Below are positions 7,493 through 15,204 of a DNA stretch of 29,718 bases, piece after piece. The notes beneath the pieces were generated by a model, which saw only the letters and a program-made list of their open reading frames with translations, was not told the origin of the DNA and did no database searches. A program made the position numbers and the translations under genes. How positions within the stretch are numbered: position 1 is the stretch's first letter; every line of letters starts with the position of its first letter. The DNA comes from JAHHTP01 sp964587555 (GTDB taxonomy: Bacteria > Bacillota > Clostridia > Oscillospirales > Ruminococcaceae): contig CAZPLR010000023.1 in the NCBI GenBank assembly GCA_964587555.1, positions 1 through 29,718 on the forward strand, in the 5' to 3' direction.

Positions 7493-9586
7493 ATGAAAAA
7501 TAGGATACCGCAGTTGTTTGGAAGCATGGTGTTCAATGAGGAAGCCATGCGGGAGTATCTGCCGAAGGATGTATTCAAGGCGGTGGAAAAGACCATCAAT
7601 GAGGGCACGCATTTAGAGCTTGAGGTTGCCAACGTTGTCGCGAACGCGATGAAGGACTGGGCGACCGAACATGGCGCGACCCACTATACCCACTGGTTCC
7701 AGCCGTTGACCGGCGTCACCGCAGAAAAGCACGACAGCTTTATCAATCCGGACGGCAAGGGCGGTTGTATCATGGAGTTTTCCGGTAAGGAGCTGGTAAA
7801 GGGCGAGCCGGATGCGTCCAGCTTTCCTTCCGGCGGTCTGCGCGCCACCTTTGAAGCAAGGGGCTATACCGCGTGGGATCCAACCTCTTACGCCTTTATC
7901 AAAGACGGAAGCCTTTGTATCCCGACGGCGTTTTGCTCCTATTCAGGCGAAGCGCTGGATAAAAAGACGCCGTTGCTGCGCTCGATGGAGGCGCTCAACA
8001 AGCAGGCGATGCGTATTTTGAAGCTGTTTGATCCGAGAACGACCGTCAAGCAGGTCATCACAACGGTTGGACCGGAGCAGGAATACTTTTTAGTAGATAA
8101 AGAAATGTACTTAAAGCGGCCGGACTTAATTTTTACCGGCAGAACGCTGTTTGGCGCGCGCCCGCCAAAGGGTCAGGAGATGGACGACCATTATTTCGGC
8201 GCGATCAAGCCGCGTGTTTCGGCTTATATGAAGGATTTAGACGAGGAGCTTTGGAAGCTTGGCATTGCTTCTAAAACCAAGCACAATGAGGTTGCGCCTG
8301 CGCAGCACGAGATGGCGACTGTTTTTTCGACGACCAATATCGCGACCGATCATAATCAGCTAGTTATGGAGATCATGCGTAAGGTTGCCGACCGCCATGG
8401 GCTGGTCTGTCTGCTGCACGAAAAACCGTTTGCGGGCGTTAACGGTTCCGGCAAGCACAACAACTGGTCGATGTCGACCAGCACCGGCGTCAACCTGCTT
8501 GAGCCGGGTCAAACTCCGTGGTCAAACGCGCAGTTTTTGCTGTTCCTAGTCGCTGTGATTAAGGCGGTCAACGAATATCAGGATCTGCTGCGCATCTCGG
8601 TGGCAAGCGCCGGAAATGATCATCGTCTGGGCGCAAATGAAGCGCCTCCTGCGATCATCTCGATGTTCTTAGGCGACGAGCTGACTGCAATCTTAGACAC
8701 GCTTGTCAAGCACGAAACCTATGAGGCGAAGGAGCGCGTCGAAATGGAGATCGGCGCGTCGGTGCTGCCGCACTTCCCGAAGGACACCACCGACCGCAAC
8801 CGTACCTCGCCGTTTGCCTTCACCGGAAATAAATTCGAGTTCCGTTCGCTTGGTTCGAGCGCGTCGATCGCAGACCCGAACATTGTATTAAACACCATTG
8901 TTGCCGAGGTGCTAAAGGGCTTTGCCAATCGGCTGGAGCATGCGGAAAACTTCCAGAAGGAATTAAATCACCTGATCCGTAAGACTTATCGCGAAAATAA
9001 CCGCATTGTTTTCAACGGCAACAACTACTCTGAGGAGTGGTTAGGGATTGCGAAGGAGCGTGGGCTGCTCAACCTCAAGACCACGCCGGAAGCGCTGCCG
9101 TATTTTGTACAGCCAAAGAACGTCGCGTTATTTACTTCGCACGGCGTTTACAGCGATACGGAGATGTACTCGCGTCTGGAGATTATGCAGGAAAATTACT
9201 GTAAGACGCTGCATATTGAAGCGCTGACCATGATCGACATGACCACCAAATACATCATTCCGTCGGTATTTGCCTATGAGAAGGAGCTTTCCGGCATTGC
9301 GCTGAAGAAGAAGGAGCTGCTGGTCAACAGCGACTTAGAGCTGCGGATGTTAAACAAGCTTACCGCTCTTTCGAATCTGCTTTATGATAAGCTTGACAGC
9401 CTGCAGAATGCGGTGCTGGGCACAAAGGATGTGGAAGGCAGTGAGGCGTTAAGCGTGTATTATAAGGAAAGCGTATTTGCAGCGATGCAGGAGCTGCGCG
9501 GCGTAGCGGACGAGCTTGAGTCGCTGATCTCCAAGGATTGCTGGGCGCTGCCGACCTATGCGGATTTATTATACAGCGTAAATTAA
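7493..9586 (+). CDS. glnN: Glutamine synthetase type III
   Basis: A 697-residue GSIII enzyme: ATP + glutamate + ammonia to glutamine in the cytoplasm. The length matches the family (about 700), well above GSI (about 450). Diagnostic stretches are the N-terminal FGSMVFNEEAMREYLP, VGPEQEYFLVDKEMY (metal ligands E195 and E197), HNEVAPAQHEMATVF (264 on), NGSGKHNNWSMST (317 on) and TGNKFEFRSLGSS. The ATG has AGAAGGAG upstream. It is monocistronic, driven by a consensus promoter and followed by a large terminator. An attenuator in its leader and an ANTAR gene at the end of the divergent glutamate synthase operon point to RNA-level nitrogen control. Together these genes give a full GS/GOGAT cycle. 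Confidence 0.96.
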   Translation: MKNRIPQLFGSMVFNEEAMREYLPKDVFKAVEKTINEGTHLELEVANVVANAMKDWATEHGATHYTHWFQPLTGVTAEKHDSFINPDGKGGCIMEFSGKELVKGEPDASSFPSGGLRATFEARGYTAWDPTSYAFIKDGSLCIPTAFCSYSGEALDKKTPLLRSMEALNKQAMRILKLFDPRTTVKQVITTVGPEQEYFLVDKEMYLKRPDLIFTGRTLFGARPPKGQEMDDHYFGAIKPRVSAYMKDLDEELWKLGIASKTKHNEVAPAQHEMATVFSTTNIATDHNQLVMEIMRKVADRHGLVCLLHEKPFAGVNGSGKHNNWSMSTSTGVNLLEPGQTPWSNAQFLLFLVAVIKAVNEYQDLLRISVASAGNDHRLGANEAPPAIISMFLGDELTAILDTLVKHETYEAKERVEMEIGASVLPHFPKDTTDRNRTSPFAFTGNKFEFRSLGSSASIADPNIVLNTIVAEVLKGFANRLEHAENFQKELNHLIRKTYRENNRIVFNGNNYSEEWLGIAKERGLLNLKTTPEALPYFVQPKNVALFTSHGVYSDTEMYSRLEIMQENYCKTLHIEALTMIDMTTKYIIPSVFAYEKELSGIALKKKELLVNSDLELRMLNKLTALSNLLYDKLDSLQNAVLGTKDVEGSEALSVYYKESVFAAMQELRGVADELESLISKDCWALPTYADLLYSVN

Positions 9587-9618
9587 TCGCGCAGATGATT
9601 TTTGAGGACTTCGGGATA

Positions 9619-9694
9619 ACCCCTTTGAAAGTATGATGGGAAAGGCATTCGGTTCACTCCACCGGATGCCTTTTCCATTTTTCAAGGGGTTTTT
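9619..9694 (+). terminator. Large nested intrinsic terminator after glnN
   Basis: Two stems are nested. The outer stem pairs ACCCCTTTGAAA (9619-9630) with TTTCAAGGGGT (9680-9690), with one bulged base, and is followed by TTTT. The inner stem pairs GGGAAAGGCATTCGG (9638-9652) with CCGGATGCCTTTTCC (9662-9676). The total span is about 75 bases, larger than other terminators in the window. Confidence 0.8.
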
Positions 9695-9722
9695 CATATC
9701 CTTTCCAAAAAGCGCATATCAT
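9694..9722 (+). promoter_or_regulatory. Possible SigmaE-type sporulation promoter
   Basis: TCATATC (9694-9700), a 14-base spacer and CATATCAT (9715-9722) resemble the Bacillus SigmaE consensus (KMATATT, 14-15 bases, CATACAMT) at 12 of 15 positions. No SigmaA-type promoter is visible between the glnN terminator and the next start. The position, about 20 bases before the ribosome site, is right. It depends on short degenerate motifs and needs transcript data. Confidence 0.4.
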
Positions 9723-9755
9723 GGGATGAGAAAAGCTTTTGAAAGGATGATGGTT

Positions 9756-10586
9756 ATGAAGCAGCAGAGTCCCCCTTCATCAGAAGACTTGAGCGCATTG
9801 GAGGAGTATTATCGCAGACAGCTTTTGGAATACAAAAAACATGCAAAGCTGCCGGAGCAAAGCGCAAAAGCGTCCGCTTTGCCAAAGCAGGAAAAGGCGT
9901 CGGAGCCTGCAGAGCGCTCGATGCAGCCAAAACCGCCCGTGATACAGGCCGAAGCCCCTGCGCCGAAGGCAGAGCATACGGAGGCTTTGCGTAACAGCGA
10001 GCAGGCGCAGAAAGCATCCTTACCGACGCCGAGGAAAAGGGAAGAAGCGTATCCGCTGTCAAATGGCGTCTCGCAACAGGGGAGATCAAGTCCCGCGCTT
10101 CCCACGCCCGGAGCAGAAGGATCCGGCGTACTGCCCCGTGTTTCACCGGTATTGCGTGCTGCGGCCATGGTGCCCCCACAGCGATCCGAGCCGTTTGGAC
10201 GACAGAACGTAGCGTCGCCAAGCGAGGAGCAGCAAAACGCCTTTGGATGGATTAAGGTCAACGCGACAACCGCTTCACAGGCAGTGCCGGTGAAAGGCGC
10301 GGTGGTTTTGATTGAAAAAGTGGAGAACAACCGTCGCGTCCTCGTGGATCAGATGACGACCGACGGCTCGGGAAATACGCCGCTTTCTAAGCCGCTTGCG
10401 ACCGTACCGGCATCCGAAAGCCTGACGCCAAACGCCATCAGTGCGCCGTACACGATCTATGAGGTGCGGGTGAGCGCCGATGACTTTTCACCGTATCGGG
10501 CGCCGAACGTGTTGGTGTTTGCCGGCGAAACCTCGCTGATCGACGCGGATATGATCCCGCTGCGGGAAACGATGGACTTTTCGTGA
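9756..10586 (+). CDS. Protein with disordered N-terminus and carboxypeptidase-regulatory-like domain
   Basis: A 276-residue protein. Residues 1-165 are rich in Pro, Ala, Glu, Gln and Ser and look disordered. Residues 166-276 (FGWIKVNATTASQAVPVKGAVV onward, then DQMTTDGSGNTPLSKP, YEVRVSADDFSP, ETSLIDADMIPL) resemble the prealbumin-like carboxypeptidase regulatory fold found in surface and spore proteins. There is no signal peptide or membrane segment. I chose the ATG at 9756 for GAAAGGA at 9741-9747; a start at 9747 or 9750 would hit that site. It is the first of three closely spaced genes, the other two with peptidoglycan-binding repeats. A role as spore-envelope partner or scaffold is inferred from context only. 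Confidence 0.7.
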   Translation: MKQQSPPSSEDLSALEEYYRRQLLEYKKHAKLPEQSAKASALPKQEKASEPAERSMQPKPPVIQAEAPAPKAEHTEALRNSEQAQKASLPTPRKREEAYPLSNGVSQQGRSSPALPTPGAEGSGVLPRVSPVLRAAAMVPPQRSEPFGRQNVASPSEEQQNAFGWIKVNATTASQAVPVKGAVVLIEKVENNRRVLVDQMTTDGSGNTPLSKPLATVPASESLTPNAISAPYTIYEVRVSADDFSPYRAPNVLVFAGETSLIDADMIPLRETMDFS

Positions 10587-10602
10587 GAGGGAGGGGGAGT
10601 GC

Positions 10603-12000
10603 ATGATAAGCGGACTGCCGGTTATCCCGGAATACATCACGGTGCATTTGGGGCGTCCGGATGCAAATGCGGAGAATGTGACGGTCACTTTTCCGGATTA
10701 CATTAAAAATGTCGCCTCAGGAGAGATTTACCCCACATGGCCGGAAAGCGCACTGCGCGCGAATATCATCGCGCAGGTCAGCTATGCGCTCAACCGCGTC
10801 TATACCGAATGGTATCGCTCGCGCGGCTATGATTTTGATATCACCTCGACCACCCAGTATGACCAGACCTACGCCAAGGATCGCGAGGTATTTGATAACA
10901 TTTCAAAGCTGGTCGACGAGCTTTTCAACGATTATCTGCGCAGACAGGGAAATATTGAGCCTTTGTTCGCGGCGTTCTGCAACGGCACGACTGTAACCTG
11001 CGACGGGCTTTCCCAATGGGGAACAGTCGATCTGGCGCAGGCGGGCATGACGCCGTATGAAATCTTAACCTATTACTATGGAAATGACGTGGAAATTGTG
11101 TTTAACGCACCGGTTGCCTCGCCGATTATGTCCTATCCGGAAACGATCCTGCGGTTTGGAATGACCTCGGAGGAGGTCAGACAGGTGCAGCGCTGGTTAA
11201 ACCGCATTTCCCGAAACTTTCCGCAGATTCCAAAAATCCCGCAGACAAACGGCGTCTTTGATAAAGCGACTGAGGACGCGGTGCGCGTCTTTCAGCGGGA
11301 TTTCAATCTGACGGTGGACGGCTTGGTCGGCAAGGCGACATGGTATAAGATCAAATACATTTACACCAGTGTGACAAAGCTGGCGGAGCTTACCAGCGAA
11401 GGGCTTACTTTAACAGATATTTCCAGACAGTTTCCACAGGTGCTTCGCCGGGGCGATACCGGCGACTATGTACGGATCATACAGTATTATTTGGATTACG
11501 TTTCCCGCTTTTACGAAAGTATTCCGGGGGTGTCCAGAGACGGGATCTTTGGCCCGGCGATGGAAAACGCGGTAATCCAGTTTCAGAAAACCTTCGGCCT
11601 GCCGCAGGACGGCATTGTCGGGCGGAACACATGGAATACGCTTTACAGCGTATATCTCTCGCTGGTGGACAGCATCACCGTAGAGGAAACGCAAGTTCCG
11701 CCGTTTGGCGGCACACAGCTTGTCGTCGGTGCAAGCGGAGATGCGGTACGGCAGCTGCAGCAGTGGATCAACATTATCGCTTCGGTCAACCCGGCGATCC
11801 CGTCGGTCACAGTGGACGGCGTATTCGGGACACAGACCGACAACGCGGTGCGGATCTATCAGGAATTGTACGGTGTGAATACCCTGCCCGGTGTGGTGGG
11901 GCCGGTGACTTGGGAGAGTATCGGCGCAAACGCGATCGAGATCGAGCTTTCCGGCACGCCGCAGATCGGGCAATTTTCCGGAAACGATATCGGTGCGTAA
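10603..12000 (+). CDS. Shortened SpoIID-like domain fused to three peptidoglycan-binding repeats
   Basis: A 465-residue protein. Residues 31-165 carry both ends of a SpoIID/LytB lytic transglycosylase domain: DYIKNVASGEIYPTWPESAL, whose Glu41 aligns with the catalytic Glu, and GLSQWGTVDLAQAGMTPYEI followed by YYYGNDVEI, the family's closing motif. The middle is much shorter than in SpoIID. Three PG_binding_1 repeats follow at about 182-255, 280-352 and 372-441, each with a DG-x-[FV]G or equivalent and a TW motif. No signal peptide or transmembrane helix is seen, unlike SpoIID, so mother-cell synthesis and deposition on the forespore is a possible route. GGGAGGGGG precedes the ATG. Sixteen bases separate it from the gene before and 12 from the one after. 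Confidence 0.82.
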   Translation: MISGLPVIPEYITVHLGRPDANAENVTVTFPDYIKNVASGEIYPTWPESALRANIIAQVSYALNRVYTEWYRSRGYDFDITSTTQYDQTYAKDREVFDNISKLVDELFNDYLRRQGNIEPLFAAFCNGTTVTCDGLSQWGTVDLAQAGMTPYEILTYYYGNDVEIVFNAPVASPIMSYPETILRFGMTSEEVRQVQRWLNRISRNFPQIPKIPQTNGVFDKATEDAVRVFQRDFNLTVDGLVGKATWYKIKYIYTSVTKLAELTSEGLTLTDISRQFPQVLRRGDTGDYVRIIQYYLDYVSRFYESIPGVSRDGIFGPAMENAVIQFQKTFGLPQDGIVGRNTWNTLYSVYLSLVDSITVEETQVPPFGGTQLVVGASGDAVRQLQQWINIIASVNPAIPSVTVDGVFGTQTDNAVRIYQELYGVNTLPGVVGPVTWESIGANAIEIELSGTPQIGQFSGNDIGA

Positions 12001-12012
12001 GGAGGAGCAGAC

Positions 12013-12525
12013 ATGACCGACGGGCAGATCGAAAGAAGAAGCGTTCTTACAGTGCAGTACTACCTGCGCACTCTCCATAGGTCAGACCAGTCCTTCCCGC
12101 TGATAAATCCCGACGGCATCTACGGCGAGGAAACCAGAGCTGCTGTGACCGAATATCAAAGACGGGCAGGAATGCCGCAGACCGGTGTCGTCGATTTTTC
12201 AACTTGGGAGAATCTGAAGGCGGACTCAGAAAAGCAGGAATTGACGCGCTCGATCCCGCTGCCGCTATATGTGTTTTCCGCCGAAAGCCTGCCGCTTGCG
12301 ATGGGCTGTGCTTCGGACAGCGTTTATATTTTGCAGGCGATGATGAATTTATTGGCGGGAATATACAGCAATTTCGGGCGGGTGGATCTGACTGGGCGAT
12401 ATGATGCGCAGACCGCAGATCAGGTAAAAGCGTATCAAAGGCTGTTTCAGCTCAACCAGACCGGGATTGTCGACCTAGAACTTTGGAACCGGCTTTCCAG
12501 TATTGCGGGGGCGAGGATCCACTGA
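12013..12525 (+). CDS. Peptidoglycan-binding protein with two repeats
   Basis: A 170-residue protein made almost entirely of two PG_binding_1 domains. The first is at about residues 9-69 (VLTVQYYLRTLH, DGIYGEETRAAVTEYQRR, GVVDFSTWENL) and the second at about 96-164 (DSVYILQAMMNLLAG, TGRYDAQTADQVKAYQRLF, GIVDLELWNRL). No catalytic domain, signal peptide or membrane segment is seen. A GGAGGAG site precedes the ATG, 12 bases after the previous gene, so it is co-transcribed with it. It probably binds the same peptidoglycan and may serve as an accessory to the SpoIID-like protein. That partnership is inferred from gene order. Confidence 0.8.
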   Translation: MTDGQIERRSVLTVQYYLRTLHRSDQSFPLINPDGIYGEETRAAVTEYQRRAGMPQTGVVDFSTWENLKADSEKQELTRSIPLPLYVFSAESLPLAMGCASDSVYILQAMMNLLAGIYSNFGRVDLTGRYDAQTADQVKAYQRLFQLNQTGIVDLELWNRLSSIAGARIH

Positions 12526-12583
12526 CTCAAACAAAAAGCGAGCTTGGGCGAAAGGCAAAAAAAATCGAATAACGGGAGAATTT

Positions 12584-12607
12584 GCGCCGGACTGCGGCGC
12601 TTTTTTT
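12584..12607 (+). terminator. Intrinsic terminator of the peptidoglycan-binding operon
   Basis: GCGCCG (12584-12589) pairs with CGGCGC (12595-12600) around a GACTG loop, followed by seven T residues (12601-12607). Confidence 0.88.
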
Positions 12608-12661
12608 CCGCGGAAAAACCGAAAAAATGAAAATAAAACAAATTATCTGGCAAGATATCCG

Positions 12662-12690
12662 TTTACAGAAAGAAAAAGGGGTTGTATAAT
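12662..12690 (+). promoter_or_regulatory. SigmaA-type promoter of the MATE gene
   Basis: TTTACA (12662-12667), 17-base spacer and TATAAT (12685-12690). The -10 box contains the A and T of the upstream in-frame ATG at 12689, so that ATG cannot be the start of the product made from this promoter. The transcript should begin near 12697. Confidence 0.75.
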
Positions 12691-12781
12691 GAGGCCAGTG
12701 CAGGTTTTGCATGAATATGCCCAAGTAGGAAGGTTTTGTATTTTGAGCAGCGATAATATCATGAAAAAGCAAGGGTGGCTG

Positions 12782-14131
12782 ATGCGCCAACTGGATAAGC
12801 GGCTGACCACCGATCAATTCAGCGCAAAGCAGATTATCGATCTGTATGTGCCGATGATGCTCGACCAATTTTCGATTTATGTCATAGGGATTCTTTCCTC
12901 TGCGATGGTCAGCGCTTCGAGCGAGGAGGCGATCTCTGCTGTCAGCCTTGTCAACTCGCTGGCATTTATGGTAACGGCATTGTTCACCGCGATGTCCACC
13001 GGCGGTACGGTCTTGGTCGCGCAGGCAAAGGGGCGCGGCGATCCAATAGAGATCCGGCGCGCCTGCGGTCAGATTATTATGCTTACCACCCTTATCGGAA
13101 CACTTGCAACCTTGATTCTGTATTTCTTTTCCGATCCGATCGTACATCTGATGTTTGGCCAGGCGGATGAGTTAATCGTTTCCTACGGCATCACGTATTT
13201 AAAGCTCTACGGACTTTCGTTTATGCCGTTTGCAATCTTCAACTCGATTTCCTGCTGTTTCCGCGGGATTGGCGAAGCGAGGGTGTGCTTGTTCTTAACG
13301 ATCGTCATCAATGTGATGCACCTAATCATGTCGTTTGTGTTGATCAACATCTGCGATATGGGCATTGCGGGTTCTGGGCTATCTTTTATTATTGCGCGCG
13401 TGGTGGGCGCGATCGCAGCGATTGTGGTTATGTTCTTTACCCACAACATCGTACATGTCCGATTTAAGGATCTGTTCCGTTTAGAGGGAAGATTCCTCTT
13501 AAGCGTGCTGCGTCTTGCCATGCCGTTTGCAATCGAGCAAATCCTGTTTAACGGCGGTCAGCTGCTCACAAACTCTTATGTTGCAAATCTGCCGACCGAG
13601 AGCATCGCCGCCAACGGCATCGCAGCATCTGCCAACAACATGCTGTTTATTGCCGCGTTTTCGCTGCAAAACCTCATTATGACAGTTTGCGGTCAGTGTA
13701 TCGGCGCAAAGAATTACGATCTTGCAAAGCAGTATGTCAAGCAATTGATTAAGATTGGGCGAATACTGATTATCCTCAATATTCTCATCATTGCTCCGGT
13801 GATGCCGCTTATGATGCTGCTTTATCAGCCGAGTGCGGCGGTTGAACCGGTGGTTTATCAGCTTCTGGGCATTGGCGCGCTGGCGCTTGCGATGCTCTGG
13901 GCGGACGCATATTTGATCCCGGCGTGCCTGCGCGCTGCGGGCGACGCGATGTTTACAACGGCCGTCTGTTTAGGCGCGATGTGGGTTGCGCGCGTCGCGG
14001 TCGGCTATCTGCTGACCATCACCTGCGGCTTTGGCATTTACGCGGTGTGGGCGATCAACTTTTTGGAATATGCTATCCGCGCGGTGATCTTCCATGTTCG
14101 CTTCCGCGGGACAAAGTGGCGGAAAATGTAG
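12782..14131 (+). CDS. MATE-family multidrug/metabolite efflux transporter
   Basis: A 449-residue polytopic membrane protein with about 12 hydrophobic segments in two similar halves, typical of MATE antiporters that export cationic compounds using Na+ or H+ gradients. Family-like stretches include the N-terminal LYVPMMLDQFSIYVIG, the first-half SLVNSLAFMVTALFTAMSTGGTVLVAQ and the second-half IAASANNMLFIAAFSLQNLIMTVCGQ. I chose the ATG at 12782, with AAGGGTGG just upstream. The in-frame ATG at 12761 has no clear ribosome site, and the ATG at 12689 overlaps the promoter. Substrate is unknown. It stands alone between its promoter and a terminator. Confidence 0.88.
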   Translation: MRQLDKRLTTDQFSAKQIIDLYVPMMLDQFSIYVIGILSSAMVSASSEEAISAVSLVNSLAFMVTALFTAMSTGGTVLVAQAKGRGDPIEIRRACGQIIMLTTLIGTLATLILYFFSDPIVHLMFGQADELIVSYGITYLKLYGLSFMPFAIFNSISCCFRGIGEARVCLFLTIVINVMHLIMSFVLINICDMGIAGSGLSFIIARVVGAIAAIVVMFFTHNIVHVRFKDLFRLEGRFLLSVLRLAMPFAIEQILFNGGQLLTNSYVANLPTESIAANGIAASANNMLFIAAFSLQNLIMTVCGQCIGAKNYDLAKQYVKQLIKIGRILIILNILIIAPVMPLMMLLYQPSAAVEPVVYQLLGIGALALAMLWADAYLIPACLRAAGDAMFTTAVCLGAMWVARVAVGYLLTITCGFGIYAVWAINFLEYAIRAVIFHVRFRGTKWRKM

Positions 14132-14167
14132 CGCCGCAGCCTAACCTGCCGGCTTGAAATAGGGAAA

Positions 14168-14205
14168 AGCAGCTTATCCTCAAGTTTAGGATAAGCTGCT
14201 TTTTG
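14168..14205. terminator. Intrinsic terminator, 12-bp perfect stem
   Basis: AGCAGCTTATCC (14168-14179) pairs perfectly with GGATAAGCTGCT (14189-14200), followed by TTTTTG and more T. It lies between the convergent MATE and sirtuin genes. Four A residues on the other side make it weakly bidirectional. Confidence 0.9.
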
Positions 14206-14255
14206 TTTTTTAGAATCTGATTTCTATTTTGCTGCATCCGGTTCAGAAATGAAGA

Positions 14256-15032
14256 TTAAATGATATCCGTCTGCTGCGCCAGCGCGTTGACGACGCGGAT
14301 AACGTCTTCGTAGAAAATCAGGTCGGCGCGGCTGTCATACGGCGTTTTGGTGCGGTTGATTAGAATGAGGTGCTTTCCATTAAAATAGCGGATGAAGGAA
14401 GCGGCGGGATAGACAGCAAGCGAGGTGCCGACGATAATCATCGTATCCGCTTTACTGATCGCATCGACCGCGTCGATGATAGTCGCTTGGTCAAGCGATT
14501 CCTCGTACAGCACAACCTCCGGTTTGATAACGCCGCCGTCTGCCGGGCAGCGCGGGACGGAGTCTTCGCTCTGCTTTGCCGCGTTCAGCATCTCCGCAAG
14601 ATCAAAGAAGCGTCCGCAGCAGGTGCAGCGGTTTTTGTGGATTGTACCATGCAGTGTGCAGACATGGCTGCTGCCCGCTTTTTCGTGTAAGCCGTCGATA
14701 TTCTGTGTCACAACCGTTACATCCCGGCGGTCATTTTCCAGCGCGGCAAAGAATCGGTGCGCTGCGTTCGGCTTGGCGTCAGGATACACCATTTTGTTCA
14801 GATAAAAGCGGTAGAAAAGCTCGGGGTGGGAGATGAAAAACGAGTGGGAGATGATTTCCTCGGGGGAATACTCCTCCTCGCCGGCGCCGCGATAGAGTCC
14901 CTGCTCCGAGCGAAAATCCGGTATTCCGGACGGGCAGCTGATACCCGCCCCAGTAAAGACGCAAAGTCTTTTGCTGTCGTTGATGATAGTGCGCAGCGAC
15001 GCCGCCTGCTTTTGAAGCTGCATATCGTCCAT
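14256..15032 (-). CDS. cobB: NAD-dependent protein deacylase (sirtuin)
   Basis: A 258-residue cytoplasmic sirtuin that removes acyl groups from lysines using NAD. Motifs: GAGIS (28-32), GIPDFRS, TQNIDGLH (109-116), catalytic His128 in LHGT, GTSLAVYPAASF, and INRTKTPYDSRADL at the end. Zinc ligands: C136 and C139 form the first pair, but the second pair is C162 and D165 (RCPADGG), so the fourth Cys is Asp. Zinc binding may be altered, or the Asp may serve as the ligand. The ATG at 15032 has AAGGAGG nine bases upstream. It is transcribed alone from a promoter divergent to the peptidase gene. CobB is used as the generic bacterial name; orthology is not proven. Confidence 0.9.
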   Translation of the reverse strand: MDDMQLQKQAASLRTIINDSKRLCVFTGAGISCPSGIPDFRSEQGLYRGAGEEEYSPEEIISHSFFISHPELFYRFYLNKMVYPDAKPNAAHRFFAALENDRRDVTVVTQNIDGLHEKAGSSHVCTLHGTIHKNRCTCCGRFFDLAEMLNAAKQSEDSVPRCPADGGVIKPEVVLYEESLDQATIIDAVDAISKADTMIIVGTSLAVYPAASFIRYFNGKHLILINRTKTPYDSRADLIFYEDVIRVVNALAQQTDII

Positions 15033-15070
15033 CTTATTGGTCCTCCTTTTGCGATGAAAGTTCTGTCTTT

Positions 15071-15099
15071 ATTATACTATAGGGATTTGGGAAAGTCAA
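15071..15099 (-). promoter_or_regulatory. SigmaA-type promoter of the sirtuin gene
   Basis: On the minus strand TTGACT (15094-15099), a 17-base spacer and TATAAT (15071-15076), about 40 bases before the start codon. Confidence 0.8.
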
Positions 15100-15133
15100 C
15101 GCTTGGAAAACGCGGCAAAATATTCCGCCCGAG

Positions 15134-15150
15134 GTCAAAAAGGTTTTGAC
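15134..15150. promoter_or_regulatory. Inverted repeat overlapping a -35 box, possible operator
   Basis: GTCAAAA (15134-15140) and TTTTGAC (15144-15150) form a perfect 7-bp inverted repeat around AGG. The right arm covers five bases of the -35 of the rightward promoter. It could be a repressor site; no regulator gene is adjacent. Confidence 0.4.
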
Positions 15151-15174
15151 TTCATATAGGAAACGTATTATAAT
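15146..15174 (+). promoter_or_regulatory. SigmaA-type promoter of the P1 peptidase cluster
   Basis: TTGACT (15146-15151), 17-base spacer and TATAAT (15169-15174), back to back with the sirtuin promoter. Confidence 0.8.
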
Positions 15175-15204
15175 AGTACTATATGATTTTTGAGGAGGCG
15201 CGTT

